A DNA stretch of 64,000 nucleotides from an uncultured Opitutia bacterium (GCA_903862955.1 CAIPAH010000013.1:186001-250000), one strand, 5' to 3'; positions 7,381 through 15,810 are shown, numbered from the stretch's first letter. Numbers and translations: made by a program. Notes: generated from the letters alone by a model not told the origin.

Positions 7381-8166
7381 GGGCTTCCTTGGGAGCCAAG
7401 GAATGAACGCGCTCGTGGTCTGCTGGTAGCGGCGGTAGGCGTCGCCGCGGCTGCGGATGCTTTGCTCCTCGGTCATGGGTATCCCTGTTACGCGCAACAG
7501 CAGGTAAAGGATGCTGGCGGGCCCGATGATCGCGACCCAGCCCCAGGGTGAGCCCAGCGCAAAGACGAAGAACGCCACCCAGATGAGCCACTCAAAGAAA
7601 TAATTCGGATGCCGGCTGTAGCGCCAGAGCCCGACGTCGCAGACCTGGCCCTTGTTGGCGGTGTGGCGCTTGAACGCCGCCAGCTGCGCATCCGCCAGCG
7701 CCTCGCCGCTGATCGCGATCAACCAGAGCACGGCGCCGGCGATCTCGAGCGGATGCAGCACCGGGGCGGGGTTGAGGCAGGCGACGAGGAACGCCGCGCC
7801 GAGGAGCACGACCGAGACGGCCTGCATTTGGAAAAATCCGGCCATCTTGGCGCGGAAGTTGGCCTGCCAGTCCTTGCGGAGCTGCTGGTAGCGTCCGTCC
7901 TCGACCGGATGGTGTCCGATCACGCGGATGGCGAGGTGGGTGCCTAGGCGGGCGCTCCACAGGATGGCCATGGCGGCGATCAGCGCGCGGCGCACGGGCC
8001 AGCCCGGCCCGGCGAGGGCGTAGAAAGCGGCGAGCGCGCCGAAGGCGTAGGACCACGCGATGTCGACGATGCCGTAGTTGTCCACCCGGCGGGCGACGAC
8101 GTAGAGCAAGCCGAACGCGAGGCAGAGGGCCGCGAGGGCCAGCAGCAGCAGCGGCAGGGCGGTCAT
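7345..8166 (-). CDS. DUF1295 membrane protein (steroid 5-alpha-reductase/ICMT-like)
   Basis: A 273-residue integral membrane protein with about six hydrophobic helices. The C-terminal half carries the family hallmark, VGLWRYSRHPNYFFEWLIW, followed by YLLLRVTGIPMTEEQ and RRYQQTTSAFIPW. Members are related to 5-alpha steroid reductases and isoprenylcysteine methyltransferases, which act on lipids within the membrane using NADPH or SAM. Here a reducing role in acyl or lipid modification is inferred from the cluster. The ATG at 8164-8166 overlaps the stop of the upstream DUF2062 gene by four bases (ATGA), indicating translational coupling. The last residues (PSAVRNQPSASQ) come from a palindromic repeat and are unlikely to be functional. 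Confidence 0.85.
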   Translation of the reverse strand: MTALPLLLLALAALCLAFGLLYVVARRVDNYGIVDIAWSYAFGALAAFYALAGPGWPVRRALIAAMAILWSARLGTHLAIRVIGHHPVEDGRYQQLRKDWQANFRAKMAGFFQMQAVSVVLLGAAFLVACLNPAPVLHPLEIAGAVLWLIAISGEALADAQLAAFKRHTANKGQVCDVGLWRYSRHPNYFFEWLIWVAFFVFALGSPWGWVAIIGPASILYLLLRVTGIPMTEEQSIRSRGDAYRRYQQTTSAFIPWLPRKPSAVRNQPSASQ

Positions 8167-8702
8167 GCGTCGGCCGGGGGTTCGACGGCTGCCTTGTGCT
8201 TGAGCTTGGTAACTTCCCGCGTGATCGGCAGCGCAATGTGGTAGATCGCAGCGATGTAGAACGGGGCGATGATCGCCCAAGCCACGACGCCGTACATGAC
8301 GGTGAGGCCGAACTGGTGGAAGAACAGGGCGGGGTCGTTCCAGATCATCTCGGACATTTTTCGCAGGTAACGGATGCCGATGCGCATGTGAGGGGCGCCG
8401 AAGATGGACTCGCCAACCCAGATGCAGCCGAAGATCGCGGGGAAGTGCAGGGGCCACAGCGCCTGGTTGATGAGCTGGACGATGGGCTGGTTCAGCCGCA
8501 TGGCCCAGGCGACGATGAAGCAGAGGAGCGTGGTGGTGCCGAGGACGGGAAAAAGGGCGAACGCGCTGCCGACGGCGACGGTGAGGGCGATTTTTTCCGG
8601 GCTGATGCCCTGCGTCAGCTGGGCGACGATCGGGTCGCGCACGCGGCGCTGCCAGAAGTTGCGGGCCGGGACCGGCGGGTTTTCAGGGGAAGATTCTGCC
8701 AC
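8163..8702 (-). CDS. DUF2062 membrane protein
   Basis: A protein of about 179 residues with the DUF2062 core: QGISPEKIALTVAVGSAFAL, FPVLGTTTLLCFIVAWAMRL, NQPIVQLINQALWPLHFPA and two later membrane helices. DUF2062 proteins are small membrane proteins often found near glycosyltransferase or lipid genes; the role is unknown. No ATG lies near the domain, so I take the GTG at 8700-8702; another GTG 12 codons upstream is possible. Neither has a Shine-Dalgarno sequence. It overlaps the DUF1295 start by four bases. The long open frame upstream is an antisense shadow of the DUF1475 gene. Confidence 0.7.
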   Translation of the reverse strand: MAESSPENPPVPARNFWQRRVRDPIVAQLTQGISPEKIALTVAVGSAFALFPVLGTTTLLCFIVAWAMRLNQPIVQLINQALWPLHFPAIFGCIWVGESIFGAPHMRIGIRYLRKMSEMIWNDPALFFHQFGLTVMYGVVAWAIIAPFYIAAIYHIALPITREVTKLKHKAAVEPPADA

Positions 8703-8849
8703 GGGCGGAAAGGCGTAAACGACGACCCCGCGGGGCACAAGCCGTGTTAGCGGAAGGGACGGAGGGAATGCCGTCACAGAGTTCACGGAGGTGTCACCGA
8801 GGACACGGGGGGGTGAGGTGGTGGTTGATGGCGTGGGACGATCAGAATC

Positions 8850-8906
8850 GTAGCGCGGGCGTCTCGCCTGCATTTCAAACAGTGCAGGCGGCGACGCCTG
8901 CGCTAC
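8850..8906. repeat. Palindromic intergenic repeat, family H (GTAGCGCAGGCG type)
   Basis: The arms are 8850-8871 (GTAGCGCGGGCGTCTCGCCT...) and 8884-8906 (...ACGCCTGCGCTAC), each itself a small hairpin. The TAG in the right arm is the stop codon of the DUF1475 gene on the minus strand. Other copies lie at 11676-11702, 14196-14219, 15897-15916 and 17128-17142. Confidence 0.8.
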
Positions 8907-9307
8907 GTCCGGAGACCCAGCAGCGTGACGGTGATGCCCAGCACGGCGAGGATGAGGCCGAGCCAGCCGGGGCCCTCGCGTCGCACGGTGAAGATGTCCA
9001 CCAGGCGGCCGTCCCGGGGGGTGCGGAAGAGTTCCTGGAGCCAGTAGGCCGACATGGCGATGTTGCCGAGCAGGATGATTGCGACGAACCACGCCACGCG
9101 GGCGAGCCAGGACGTCTGCTTGAAGGCCACCCAGACATAGAACGTCACGAAGCCCCAATAGGCGTCGAAGAGCGTGGCGATGAACCAAGGATGGCCGACG
9201 ACTGCAGGCGGAATGCCGAACAGCGGGCAATGCAGGCTCGCCCAGCTGGTGACCCACAGCATCGAGGCGATGATGATGATGAAAAGGGCGCGGAGGAAGA
9301 GGATCAT
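8903..9307 (-). CDS. DUF1475 family membrane protein
   Basis: A 134-residue membrane protein with four predicted helices. It matches DUF1475 as I know it: an N-terminal MILFLRALFIIIIASMLWVT, then HPWFIATLFDAYWGFVTFYV and VAWFVAIILLGNIAMSAYWL. The function is unknown. It lies between the CFA-like gene and DUF2062 on the same strand with a 107-base gap to the former, and its stop codon is supplied by a family H repeat. Its position suggests an accessory membrane role in the lipid cluster. Confidence 0.8.
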   Translation of the reverse strand: MILFLRALFIIIIASMLWVTSWASLHCPLFGIPPAVVGHPWFIATLFDAYWGFVTFYVWVAFKQTSWLARVAWFVAIILLGNIAMSAYWLQELFRTPRDGRLVDIFTVRREGPGWLGLILAVLGITVTLLGLRT

Positions 9308-9318
9308 GGTGGGGGAAA

Positions 9319-9417
9319 CGGTCAGCGATCAGCTTTCAGCAAGGAGATCGCAGGCGTGATGAAGGTGTTGAGCGGTGGTAAGTAGCTGAGAGCTGACAGC
9401 TGACTGCTGAGAGCTCA
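9319..9417. repeat. Palindromic repeat, family J
   Basis: The arms are 9319-9340 (CGGTCAGCGATCAGCTTTCAGC) described by its core CAGCTTTCAG, and 9384-9415 with GAGAGCTGACAGCTGACTGC. The repeat fills the gap between the DUF1475 and CFA-like genes, and its edge coincides with the TGA stop of the CFA-like gene. Confidence 0.65.
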
Positions 9418-10710
9418 GATCGTGATGTTGTTGGCGCGCGTATGCACCGTTTGGACGACGGAGATGTTGCGCATGGCGAAGGCGGCCTCGCAGTAGCCGA
9501 GGTAGTAGCTCCATTTGCGGATGAAGCGGTCATCGAACCCGAGCGCGCGCACGTCGCCGAGCCGGGCGCGGAAGTTGTCCCGCCAGGCGCGCAGGGTCTT
9601 CACGTAGTCGTGGCCGTGGTCCTCGACGCCGTGCAGCACGAAACCGCCGGCGCGGCTGAGCTGGTCGTTGACGCGGTTGAGGGAGAGCAGGAGCGAGCCC
9701 GGGAAAATGTGCTTTTGGATGAAATCCACGCCGCGGCGGAACTGGTCGTAGCGGTTGTCCGGGCAAGTGATGAACTGGAGGGCGAGCAGGCCGTCGGGTT
9801 TGAGCACGCGGTGGAGCGTCGCGCAGAACTCCGGCAGGTAGCGGTGGCCGATCGCCTCCATCATCTCGATGGAGACGACCTTGTCGAAGCGGCCGGTGAG
9901 GTCGCGGTAGTCGCAGAACTGGACGTCTACGCGGTCGGCCAGCCCCGCCGTGGCGACGCGAGCCTGCGCGAGTTCGAACTGCTGGCGCGAGATGGTGACG
10001 GTGGTGACGTGGCAGCCGTAGGTGCGGGCGGCGTGGATCGACCAGCCGCCCCAGCCAGTGCCGATCTCGAGCACGTGGTCGAACGGGACGAGTCGGAGCT
10101 TGCGGCACAGCGCGTCGTTTTTTTCCCGCTGGGCGTCGGCGAGCGTCCAGTCGGGGGATTTCCAGTGCGCGCCCGAATACATCATGGACGGGTCGAGGAA
10201 GAGCGCGAAGAAGTCGTTCGAGAGATCGTAATGCTCGCTGATGTTGCGCTGGGCGGTGGCGCGGGAGTTGGGCCGCAAGAGGTGGCCCACGCGGTTGCCG
10301 AAGCGCAGGAGGTTGAGCGCGACGGAACGGGCGCGCTGTGAGCCGGACAGCGTCGGGGCGGTATCGACGTTGAGGATGAACCACGCGATGACGCCGGCGA
10401 GATCGGGGGTTTCCCAATCGCCGTCGATGAACGACTCGGCGAACCCGATGTCACCCGACCAGAAACATTTGCCGAAAAATTCCGGCCGGAGCACGCGGAT
10501 AGCGGCGAACGCCGGCAGGCCGAGCGGAAGCGTGGTTTCCGTTTCGCGCGAACCGAACTCGCGCACGGCGCCGCCGGGCAGCTCGAGCCGGAGATGGCCC
10601 TTGGTCATGGCACCGAGGGCGTCGAGGACGGCGCGCTGGATGAACGTGCCGCCGGGCGGGCGGGCGTAGTCGGCCACGATGGGGGTGGAAGGAGTGGAGG
10701 GATCGCTCAT
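9415..10710 (-). CDS. Cyclopropane-fatty-acyl-phospholipid synthase-like methyltransferase
   Basis: A 431-residue enzyme of the CFA synthase family, expected to transfer the SAM methyl group to double bonds of unsaturated phospholipid acyl chains at the membrane. An N-terminal domain of about 150 residues precedes the family signature HYDLSNDFFALFL (160-172) with PSMMYSG, then the SAM motif VLEIGTGWGGWSIHAA at 213-228. Later blocks SIEMMEAIGHRYLPEF and FIQKHIFPGS are also typical. The length fits the 420-residue class found next to DUF1365 and FAD oxidoreductase genes. The ATG at 10708-10710 overlaps the DUF1365 stop (ATGA), so the two are coupled. Product could be a cyclopropane or a methyl-branched chain; sequence alone does not decide. 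Confidence 0.9.
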   Translation of the reverse strand: MSDPSTPSTPIVADYARPPGGTFIQRAVLDALGAMTKGHLRLELPGGAVREFGSRETETTLPLGLPAFAAIRVLRPEFFGKCFWSGDIGFAESFIDGDWETPDLAGVIAWFILNVDTAPTLSGSQRARSVALNLLRFGNRVGHLLRPNSRATAQRNISEHYDLSNDFFALFLDPSMMYSGAHWKSPDWTLADAQREKNDALCRKLRLVPFDHVLEIGTGWGGWSIHAARTYGCHVTTVTISRQQFELAQARVATAGLADRVDVQFCDYRDLTGRFDKVVSIEMMEAIGHRYLPEFCATLHRVLKPDGLLALQFITCPDNRYDQFRRGVDFIQKHIFPGSLLLSLNRVNDQLSRAGGFVLHGVEDHGHDYVKTLRAWRDNFRARLGDVRALGFDDRFIRKWSYYLGYCEAAFAMRNISVVQTVHTRANNITI

Positions 10711-11612
10711 GTGAGGTCGGAAGGGATTGGCCGCAGAGGTTCCGGCGGTTGTGGGTCGGGGGAGATGGAGGAGTGCGGCCGGTAGAGTTCGCGCTGGTCG
10801 GCGGGGCGGGCGGCCTTGGCGAACCACGGGACGCGCTTGAGCCAGAGGAGCAGGGCGTGCCAGTGGATCAGCGCGATGATGCGCAGCGTGATGAGTGGGT
10901 ATTTGACGGCGAACCAGGCGAGCTGGGCGCCCGTCAGCTCGCGGCGCGGACCGGCGAGCGTGCTGGTGAGCGTGCGGTCGGCCCCGATGTAGTCGTCGAT
11001 CTGGACCGAGAGGTTCTCGCCCGGCGGGCGCAGCGTGAAATCGAAGTCCACGTCCACATCGGTGTAGGGCGACACGTAGAAATGTTTCGGGACGCGGAAC
11101 CTAAATGCGCCGCTGGCGTCCGCACGCGTATCCGGGCCGAGGAAATAAGGCTTCATTTCCTTGAACGTGTTCGTGACCTCGGCGAGGGCGGCGACGGGTA
11201 CGCCGGTGCGGTCGTAACAGAAGTAGAACGACACCGGGTTGAACAGGTAGCCCAGCACGCGCGGCAGGGTCACGAGCAACACGCGGCCGCCGGTGAGGTC
11301 GACGCCGCGGGCGGCCATAAAAGCGGTGACGCGGGCCTTGAGATTGGGGTAGGGCGGGACCGCTGGGCCCGAACGCGGCTCATCCGGAGGATTCGCCCTA
11401 CCGTTGAATACGAGCTCGCTCGTCGGCAGGAAGTCGCGCTCGCGGAAGGAGTAGAGGTTGGGGCGATTGACGGAGAAGAGCGCGAAGCGGCGGTGGAGCG
11501 TGTCGAGTTCGTCGAGGTCGATGGCGAACAGGAATATCCGGTAGAGAAACCGATGCGGCCGGGGCGCAAACCGCGCGTGCATGACCCGGCATTCGTAGAG
11601 GCAGGAATTCAT
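10707..11612 (-). CDS. DUF1365 family protein
   Basis: A protein of about 301 residues of the DUF1365 family, which is nearly always encoded with a CFA-like methyltransferase and an FAD oxidoreductase, as here. Family blocks visible are RVMHARFAPRPHRFLYRIFL near the N-terminus, LLVTLPRVLGYLFNPVSFYF, and KHFYVSPYTDVDVDFDF. The biochemical role is not established. I take the ATG at 11610-11612 (MNSCLYECR) because the conserved region starts there; an ATG six codons earlier is equally possible and neither has a good ribosome-binding site. The stop overlaps the CFA-like start by four bases. Confidence 0.88.
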   Translation of the reverse strand: MNSCLYECRVMHARFAPRPHRFLYRIFLFAIDLDELDTLHRRFALFSVNRPNLYSFRERDFLPTSELVFNGRANPPDEPRSGPAVPPYPNLKARVTAFMAARGVDLTGGRVLLVTLPRVLGYLFNPVSFYFCYDRTGVPVAALAEVTNTFKEMKPYFLGPDTRADASGAFRFRVPKHFYVSPYTDVDVDFDFTLRPPGENLSVQIDDYIGADRTLTSTLAGPRRELTGAQLAWFAVKYPLITLRIIALIHWHALLLWLKRVPWFAKAARPADQRELYRPHSSISPDPQPPEPLRPIPSDLT

Positions 11613-11675
11613 GCGGACGGGGGGAAGCATGGCGGGATCAAATGATACGGGCAAGGCTGGCGCGCGGACGCGTTG

Positions 11676-11702
11676 GTAGCGCAGGCGTCCCGCCTGCGCT
11701 AC
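11676..11702. repeat. Palindromic intergenic repeat, family H
   Basis: GTAGCGCAGGCG, a 3-base loop (TCC), and CGCCTGCGCTAC form a perfect 12-bp stem. It sits 6 bases beyond the FAD oxidoreductase stop codon and could act as a transcription attenuator before DUF1365. Confidence 0.85.
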
Positions 11703-11707
11703 TCGAG

Positions 11708-12994
11708 TCAGGTGGGCCATGGGTCGCGGCCGAGGAGCTGGGTGCAGAGGTTATACGCGCTGAGCAGGCCGTCCTCGTGGAAGCCGTAGCGCTGCCAGGC
11801 GCCGGCGAAGAAGGTGTTCGTCGTGCCGCGGGCGGCGGCATTCAGCGCGGGCAGTTCGGCTTGCGCGCGGACGGCGCCGAGGCTGAAGAGCGGATGCTCG
11901 TAGGCGATGCGTCGCAGGACCTTGTCGGGCGCGACGGCCTCGGGACGGTTGATGCTGACGAAATAGTTCTCCCGGTCGGAGACGCCCTGCAGCGAGTTCA
12001 TCCAGTAGTGCGTTGCGGTCGAAATGCGGTCGTCGGCATCGCGGTTGATTTCGTAGTTCCAGCTCGACCACGCCAGCCGGGTGCGGGGCATGACGCTCGT
12101 GTCGGTGTGGAGCGTGGCGGTGTTGGGCTGGTATTTGAACTCACGGAGGAGGCGCGCTTCGCCAGCGCTGGGCCGCTCGAGGAGCTGGAGGGCTTGGTCG
12201 CCGTGGCAGGCGAGGATCACCTGGTCAAAGGGGTGGGTGGCGCCCACGGACGTCGTAAGCGTGACGCCGGCGGGGGTGCGGGAGACGCGGACAGCGGCCT
12301 GGCCGAGCCGGATCCGGTCGCGCCATGGGGCGGAGATTTTTTCGACGTAGGTTTTGGCGCCGCCGTCGACGGTCCACCACGGGTGCTGGGTGTCGAGGCC
12401 GAGAAAGCCGTGGTTGTGGAAGAATCGCAGCAGGGACGTCGCGGGAAATTCCAGCATCAGCTCCGGCGGCGTGCTCCACACGGCGGAGCTCATCGGCACG
12501 AGGTAGAGATCAAAAAAGTCCCGGCCGTAGCCACGGCGCCGGACGTAATCGCCGAGGGTCTCATCGCGCACGGCCGGGTCGTCGAGGGCGGCGACAGCCT
12601 CGCGGTTGAAGCGGTTCACTGCGGCCAGCATGCGGTAGAAGCGAGGGCGGAAGAGGTTGCGGCGCTGGGCGAAGAGGTGGTTGAGCGAGGAGCCGGCGAA
12701 CTCGAGCCCGGTGCCGGCGTGGCGCACGCTGAACGACATGAACGTGGGCTTGGTCGGGACGGCGAGGTCGCGGAAGAGCCGCGTGAGCAGCGGGTAGGTG
12801 ACGTGGTTGAACACCATGAAGCCGGTATCGATCGGGACGGGGCGGCCCGTGGACGGCTCCTTGACGGTGACGGTGTTCGTGTGTCCGCCGGCGTAGTCGT
12901 TCTGTTCGAACAGCGTCAGGTCGTGCTCCTGGTGGAGAAAGTGGGCGCAGCCGAGCCCGGCGATGCCGGTGCCGATGATCGCAATTTTTGCCAC
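11708..12994 (-). CDS. FAD-dependent oxidoreductase (COG2907-like) of the lipid cluster
   Basis: A 428-residue flavoprotein of the amine-oxidase/desaturase-like type. The dinucleotide motif IIGTGIAGLGCAHFL is at residues 6-20, followed by FEQNDYAGGHTNTV and DTGFMVFNHVTYP. The C-terminal FAD-contact block is FFAGAWQRYGFHEDGL. Proteins of this type pair with CFA-like enzymes. In plant cyclopropane synthases a domain of this kind is fused ahead of the methyltransferase, and in Rhodobacter a homologous gene belongs to the set linked to furan fatty acid formation. A role in oxidising or isomerising the acyl chain before or after methylation is inferred. It lies 12 bases downstream of the desaturase gene, consistent with one operon. 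Confidence 0.9.
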   Translation of the reverse strand: MAKIAIIGTGIAGLGCAHFLHQEHDLTLFEQNDYAGGHTNTVTVKEPSTGRPVPIDTGFMVFNHVTYPLLTRLFRDLAVPTKPTFMSFSVRHAGTGLEFAGSSLNHLFAQRRNLFRPRFYRMLAAVNRFNREAVAALDDPAVRDETLGDYVRRRGYGRDFFDLYLVPMSSAVWSTPPELMLEFPATSLLRFFHNHGFLGLDTQHPWWTVDGGAKTYVEKISAPWRDRIRLGQAAVRVSRTPAGVTLTTSVGATHPFDQVILACHGDQALQLLERPSAGEARLLREFKYQPNTATLHTDTSVMPRTRLAWSSWNYEINRDADDRISTATHYWMNSLQGVSDRENYFVSINRPEAVAPDKVLRRIAYEHPLFSLGAVRAQAELPALNAAARGTTNTFFAGAWQRYGFHEDGLLSAYNLCTQLLGRDPWPT

Positions 12995-13006
12995 GGGTGC
13001 CGGGGA

Positions 13007-14062
13007 CTACGCGCCGGTGGCGGAAGCGACCTTCTTGAGGGCGGAAAACCCGGGGCGCGGCGGAACGGTGTGACCGGCGTTGGTGGGGGAGGTGGCCGGG
13101 TCGCGGGCAGCGGCTTCGGCGAGCACGGAGGCGGGCACGGGCTTGAGGTCGCGGATGAAGCCGGTCCACGAGAGCAGCTTGAGGCCGTAGTAGGTCGGGT
13201 CGAATTCCCACCAGTAGAATCCCTGGCGGGTGGCGCTCATGTAACGGTGATGGTTGTTGTGCCAGCCCTCGCCGAGCGTGATGAGCGTGAGAATCCAGCT
13301 GTTGCGGGAATCATCGCTCGTCTGGAAGCGGCGGCGGCCCATCAGGTGCGCGAGGGAGTTGATGCAGGCGGTGCCGTGGAACAGCAGCGTAGTGCTGACG
13401 AAGAATGCCCAGCCCAGCATCTGCCAGCGCGTGGTGTGCAGCCCGGGTGCGTGGAGCTCGAGCCACCAGCCGAGGCCCCAGAGGCCGGTGGCGAAAAGGA
13501 TGGGCACGATCGTGTCGAAGCGGTTCAGCCAGACCAGTTCCGGATAACAGGCGAGATCGCGGATCTTCGAATAGTCGGTCGGGAAATGGCGGCGGCTCGT
13601 GATCCAGCCGATGTGGGACCACCAGAAGCCGTGGACGTGGGGCGAGTGCGTGTCCTCGGGCCCGTCGGAGTGCTGGTGATGATGCCGGTGGTGGTAGGCC
13701 CACCAGAGCGCGCCGCGTTGCACGGTCGTCGCGCCCCACAGGGCGAGCAGGAACTGGCCAAGGCGCGACGTGCGGTAAGTCTTGTGCGAGAAGTAGCGGT
13801 GGTAGATGCCGGTGACCGCGAACATCCGCGCGAAATACAGGAAAATGGCGCTCCCGACCGCGAAGGCGCTGGCCCCGGTCCCAAGCACCATGAAGCAGCC
13901 GGCGTGCAGGATGATGAACGGGATGCAGCGAACCCAGTCCACGCGGTCGGGCTGCGCCCGGATGTGGGCGGCCCCCTCGGGTGCGTAATCGGAGTCGAAC
14001 CACTGCACGAAAGCAGCCAGGGCGCGGCGGAGCGGGGAAGTGGCGGGGACGTTGGCGGACAT
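13007..14062 (-). CDS. Acyl-CoA / acyl-lipid desaturase (delta-9 type)
   Basis: A 351-residue membrane di-iron desaturase. All three histidine boxes are present: HRYFSH (88-93), HHRHHHQH (124-131, extended compared with the usual HRxHH) and HNNHH (268-272). Hydrophobic segments lie at about 48-85, 105-118, 185-200 and 215-232, as in stearoyl-CoA desaturases. The expected reaction is O2-dependent insertion of a cis double bond into a saturated acyl chain, with electrons from a ferredoxin or cytochrome. As first gene of the group it would make the unsaturated chains used by the downstream methyltransferases. The C-terminal 40 residues after FIRDLKPVP are low-complexity and not conserved. Confidence 0.93.
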   Translation of the reverse strand: MSANVPATSPLRRALAAFVQWFDSDYAPEGAAHIRAQPDRVDWVRCIPFIILHAGCFMVLGTGASAFAVGSAIFLYFARMFAVTGIYHRYFSHKTYRTSRLGQFLLALWGATTVQRGALWWAYHHRHHHQHSDGPEDTHSPHVHGFWWSHIGWITSRRHFPTDYSKIRDLACYPELVWLNRFDTIVPILFATGLWGLGWWLELHAPGLHTTRWQMLGWAFFVSTTLLFHGTACINSLAHLMGRRRFQTSDDSRNSWILTLITLGEGWHNNHHRYMSATRQGFYWWEFDPTYYGLKLLSWTGFIRDLKPVPASVLAEAAARDPATSPTNAGHTVPPRPGFSALKKVASATGA

Positions 14063-14161
14063 TACGAGTTCGGCGCGATGAGGGCGGTTGGCGGTGTATT
14101 TCTATTACGCGTGGAAGAGCAGGTGGGATGCCGGAAAGTGGCGGGCGTGGTCTTGCTATTC

Positions 14162-14255
14162 GGGTGGGCCGTGCGCGCCGCGCGCGGCCCACCCAGGCAG
14201 GCGGGGACGCCTGCGCTACTTACCACGGAATCACGGCCCGGAGGCCCGTGTCACG
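14162..14255. repeat. Cluster of three palindromes (families H, I and a GC-rich hairpin)
   Basis: Three hairpins stand side by side between the MFS and desaturase genes. They are GGGTGGGCCG...CGGCCCACCC at 14162-14194, GCAGGCG-GGGA-CGCCTGC at about 14197-14214 (family H), and a family I unit at about 14229-14255 that contains the MFS stop codon. The remaining bases 14063-14161 show no gene. Confidence 0.75.
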
Positions 14256-15463
14256 CCGGAGGGGATGCTGCCCTGACCCCGGGCGAAAACAGCCGCGGCG
14301 ACGAGGCAGATAGCGCCGCAGCCGGCGAGGGCCAGCGGCGCGCCGAAGGCCGATGCGGCGGCGCCCGTGAGCAGGCAGCCGATGGGAAACAGGCTTTGAC
14401 CCATCGAGAAAAGGCTCATCACGCGACCGCGCTTGTCGTGGTCGACGGCGGACTGGAGCAGGGTGTTGCTCGAGGCCATGACGAGGACGCCGCCGGCGCC
14501 CGCGGCGGCGAAGCACGGCAGGGCGACGAGGAACGACGGCGAGAGGGCGATGCCCACCAGGCCGGTCCCGCCGATCGTCGCGCCGAGGGCCACGACGCGT
14601 TCCAAACCCGTGTTCGCGGTGCGCAGCGTCAGCCGCAGGCCCGCGGCGAGCGCACCGACGCCCGTGGCAGACATCAGGAAACCCAGCGTGCGGGCGTCAC
14701 CGTGGAAAATCGTCTCCGCGAACACCGGCGCGAGGATGCTGTGGGCAAAACCGGCGAGCCCGATGATGGGCACCATGAGCAGGACGCGGCGCAGCAGGGG
14801 ATGGCGCCACGCGTAGTGCACGCCCTCGCGCAGGTCGGCAAGGGGATGCGCGGGGTTCGCACGGGGTGCGGCGGCCGGGAGGCGGACGCCGGCGAGGGCG
14901 ACGAGCACGGCGACGTAGCTGAGGGCGTCGAGCGCGAAGCACCAGCCGGGCCCGGCGGCGGCGATGACGAAGCCGGCGATGGCGGGGCCGATGAGGCGCG
15001 CGAGGTTGAAGGTGATGGAATTGAGGACGATGACGTTTTCCAGGAGCTTGCGATCGCCGGCGAGCGGGTAGGTAAGGGCCTGTCGGGACGGCCAGTCGAG
15101 GGCGTTGATCACGCCCTGCACAAAGCACAGCGCGATCAGGCGGGAGACGGTCATGTGGCCGGTCAGCGTGAGCGTGGCCAGGGCGGCGGACTGCAGCATC
15201 GCGAGCACCTGCGCGAAGCGCATGAGCTGCAGGGCATCGCGGCGGTCAATGAGCACGCCCGCGAACGGCGCGAAGAACAGCACGGGCACCTGGCTGGCGA
15301 AGCCCACCAAACCGACTTCCCACGGATCCCCGGAGAGCTGGTAGACCAGCCACAGTGCGGCCGTGGTAGTCATCCAGTTGCCCATCAACGACACGCACTG
15401 GCCCAGCAGGTAGCGGCGGTAGTTCGGCGAGGAGAGGGCGCGGAGGAAATGGGGCGGTGTCAC
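14231..15463 (-). CDS. MFS transporter, EntS-like
   Basis: A 410-residue major-facilitator exporter of the enterobactin-exporter-like group. Visible features are FLRALSSPNYRRYLLGQCVS at the N-terminus, the loop motif FAGVLIDRRDALQLMR between helices 2 and 3, RLIGPAIAGFVIAAAG, and DHDKRGRVMSLFSMGQSLFP in the second half. Twelve helices can be drawn. The substrate is unknown. It is the first minus-strand gene upstream of the desaturase but is separated from it by 168 bases filled with palindromes, so shared transcription is uncertain. Its last residues (SGVTRASGP) and stop are encoded by a family I repeat. Confidence 0.88.
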   Translation of the reverse strand: MTPPHFLRALSSPNYRRYLLGQCVSLMGNWMTTTAALWLVYQLSGDPWEVGLVGFASQVPVLFFAPFAGVLIDRRDALQLMRFAQVLAMLQSAALATLTLTGHMTVSRLIALCFVQGVINALDWPSRQALTYPLAGDRKLLENVIVLNSITFNLARLIGPAIAGFVIAAAGPGWCFALDALSYVAVLVALAGVRLPAAAPRANPAHPLADLREGVHYAWRHPLLRRVLLMVPIIGLAGFAHSILAPVFAETIFHGDARTLGFLMSATGVGALAAGLRLTLRTANTGLERVVALGATIGGTGLVGIALSPSFLVALPCFAAAGAGGVLVMASSNTLLQSAVDHDKRGRVMSLFSMGQSLFPIGCLLTGAAASAFGAPLALAGCGAICLVAAAVFARGQGSIPSGVTRASGP

Positions 15464-15563
15464 GAGGATCGCCTCCAGACGAAATCAAAGTCCCCCGGGG
15501 TGCAAGGAGCGGCGCAAAAACCGCGGCACAAAAACCGACGTAACGCGCGAGCCATGCGTCAGC

Positions 15564-15647
15564 TTACACGTCCCCGTTGCCCGACGAATCGGGTTCGGAC
15601 GCCACGAGGGCGGTGAGGAGGAAGATGACGATGATGGGAGCGAGCAT
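15564..15647 (-). CDS. Possible 27-residue membrane peptide
   Basis: An ATG-started frame encoding MLAPIIVIFLLTALVASEPD and seven more residues, that is one hydrophobic helix with a polar tail. It lies in the 500-base gap between the MFS and DUF3667 genes. No Shine-Dalgarno sequence or known homologue supports it, so it may be chance. Apart from this and the repeat at 15811-15951, I see nothing in the gap 15464-15963. Confidence 0.2.
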   Translation of the reverse strand: MLAPIIVIFLLTALVASEPDSSGNGDV

Positions 15648-15810
15648 ACGGGCGGAACGATCACTGACTCAGGATAGCGCGGAATTAGCAAAAGAAAATA
15701 CGGGCGGCCTGTCATAACGGACGCGGCAAAACCGCATCCGTGGCGCGACACCTGGAGGAATGAGTCTATCGGCACGGGACGAGGTTCCGTGAAGTTTTGA
15801 CGGTACGATC

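Noticed and set aside
8744-9385. A 213-codon plus-strand frame opposite DUF1475
   Set aside because: It is antisense to a recognised family and includes repeat sequence; its composition is Asp/Glu/Gly-rich shadow.
11642-15616. A 1324-codon open frame on the plus strand
   Set aside because: It runs antisense across the DUF1365-end, FAD oxidoreductase, desaturase and MFS genes, has an Ala/Gly/Arg/Glu-rich composition typical of antisense frames in GC-rich DNA, and shows no domain.
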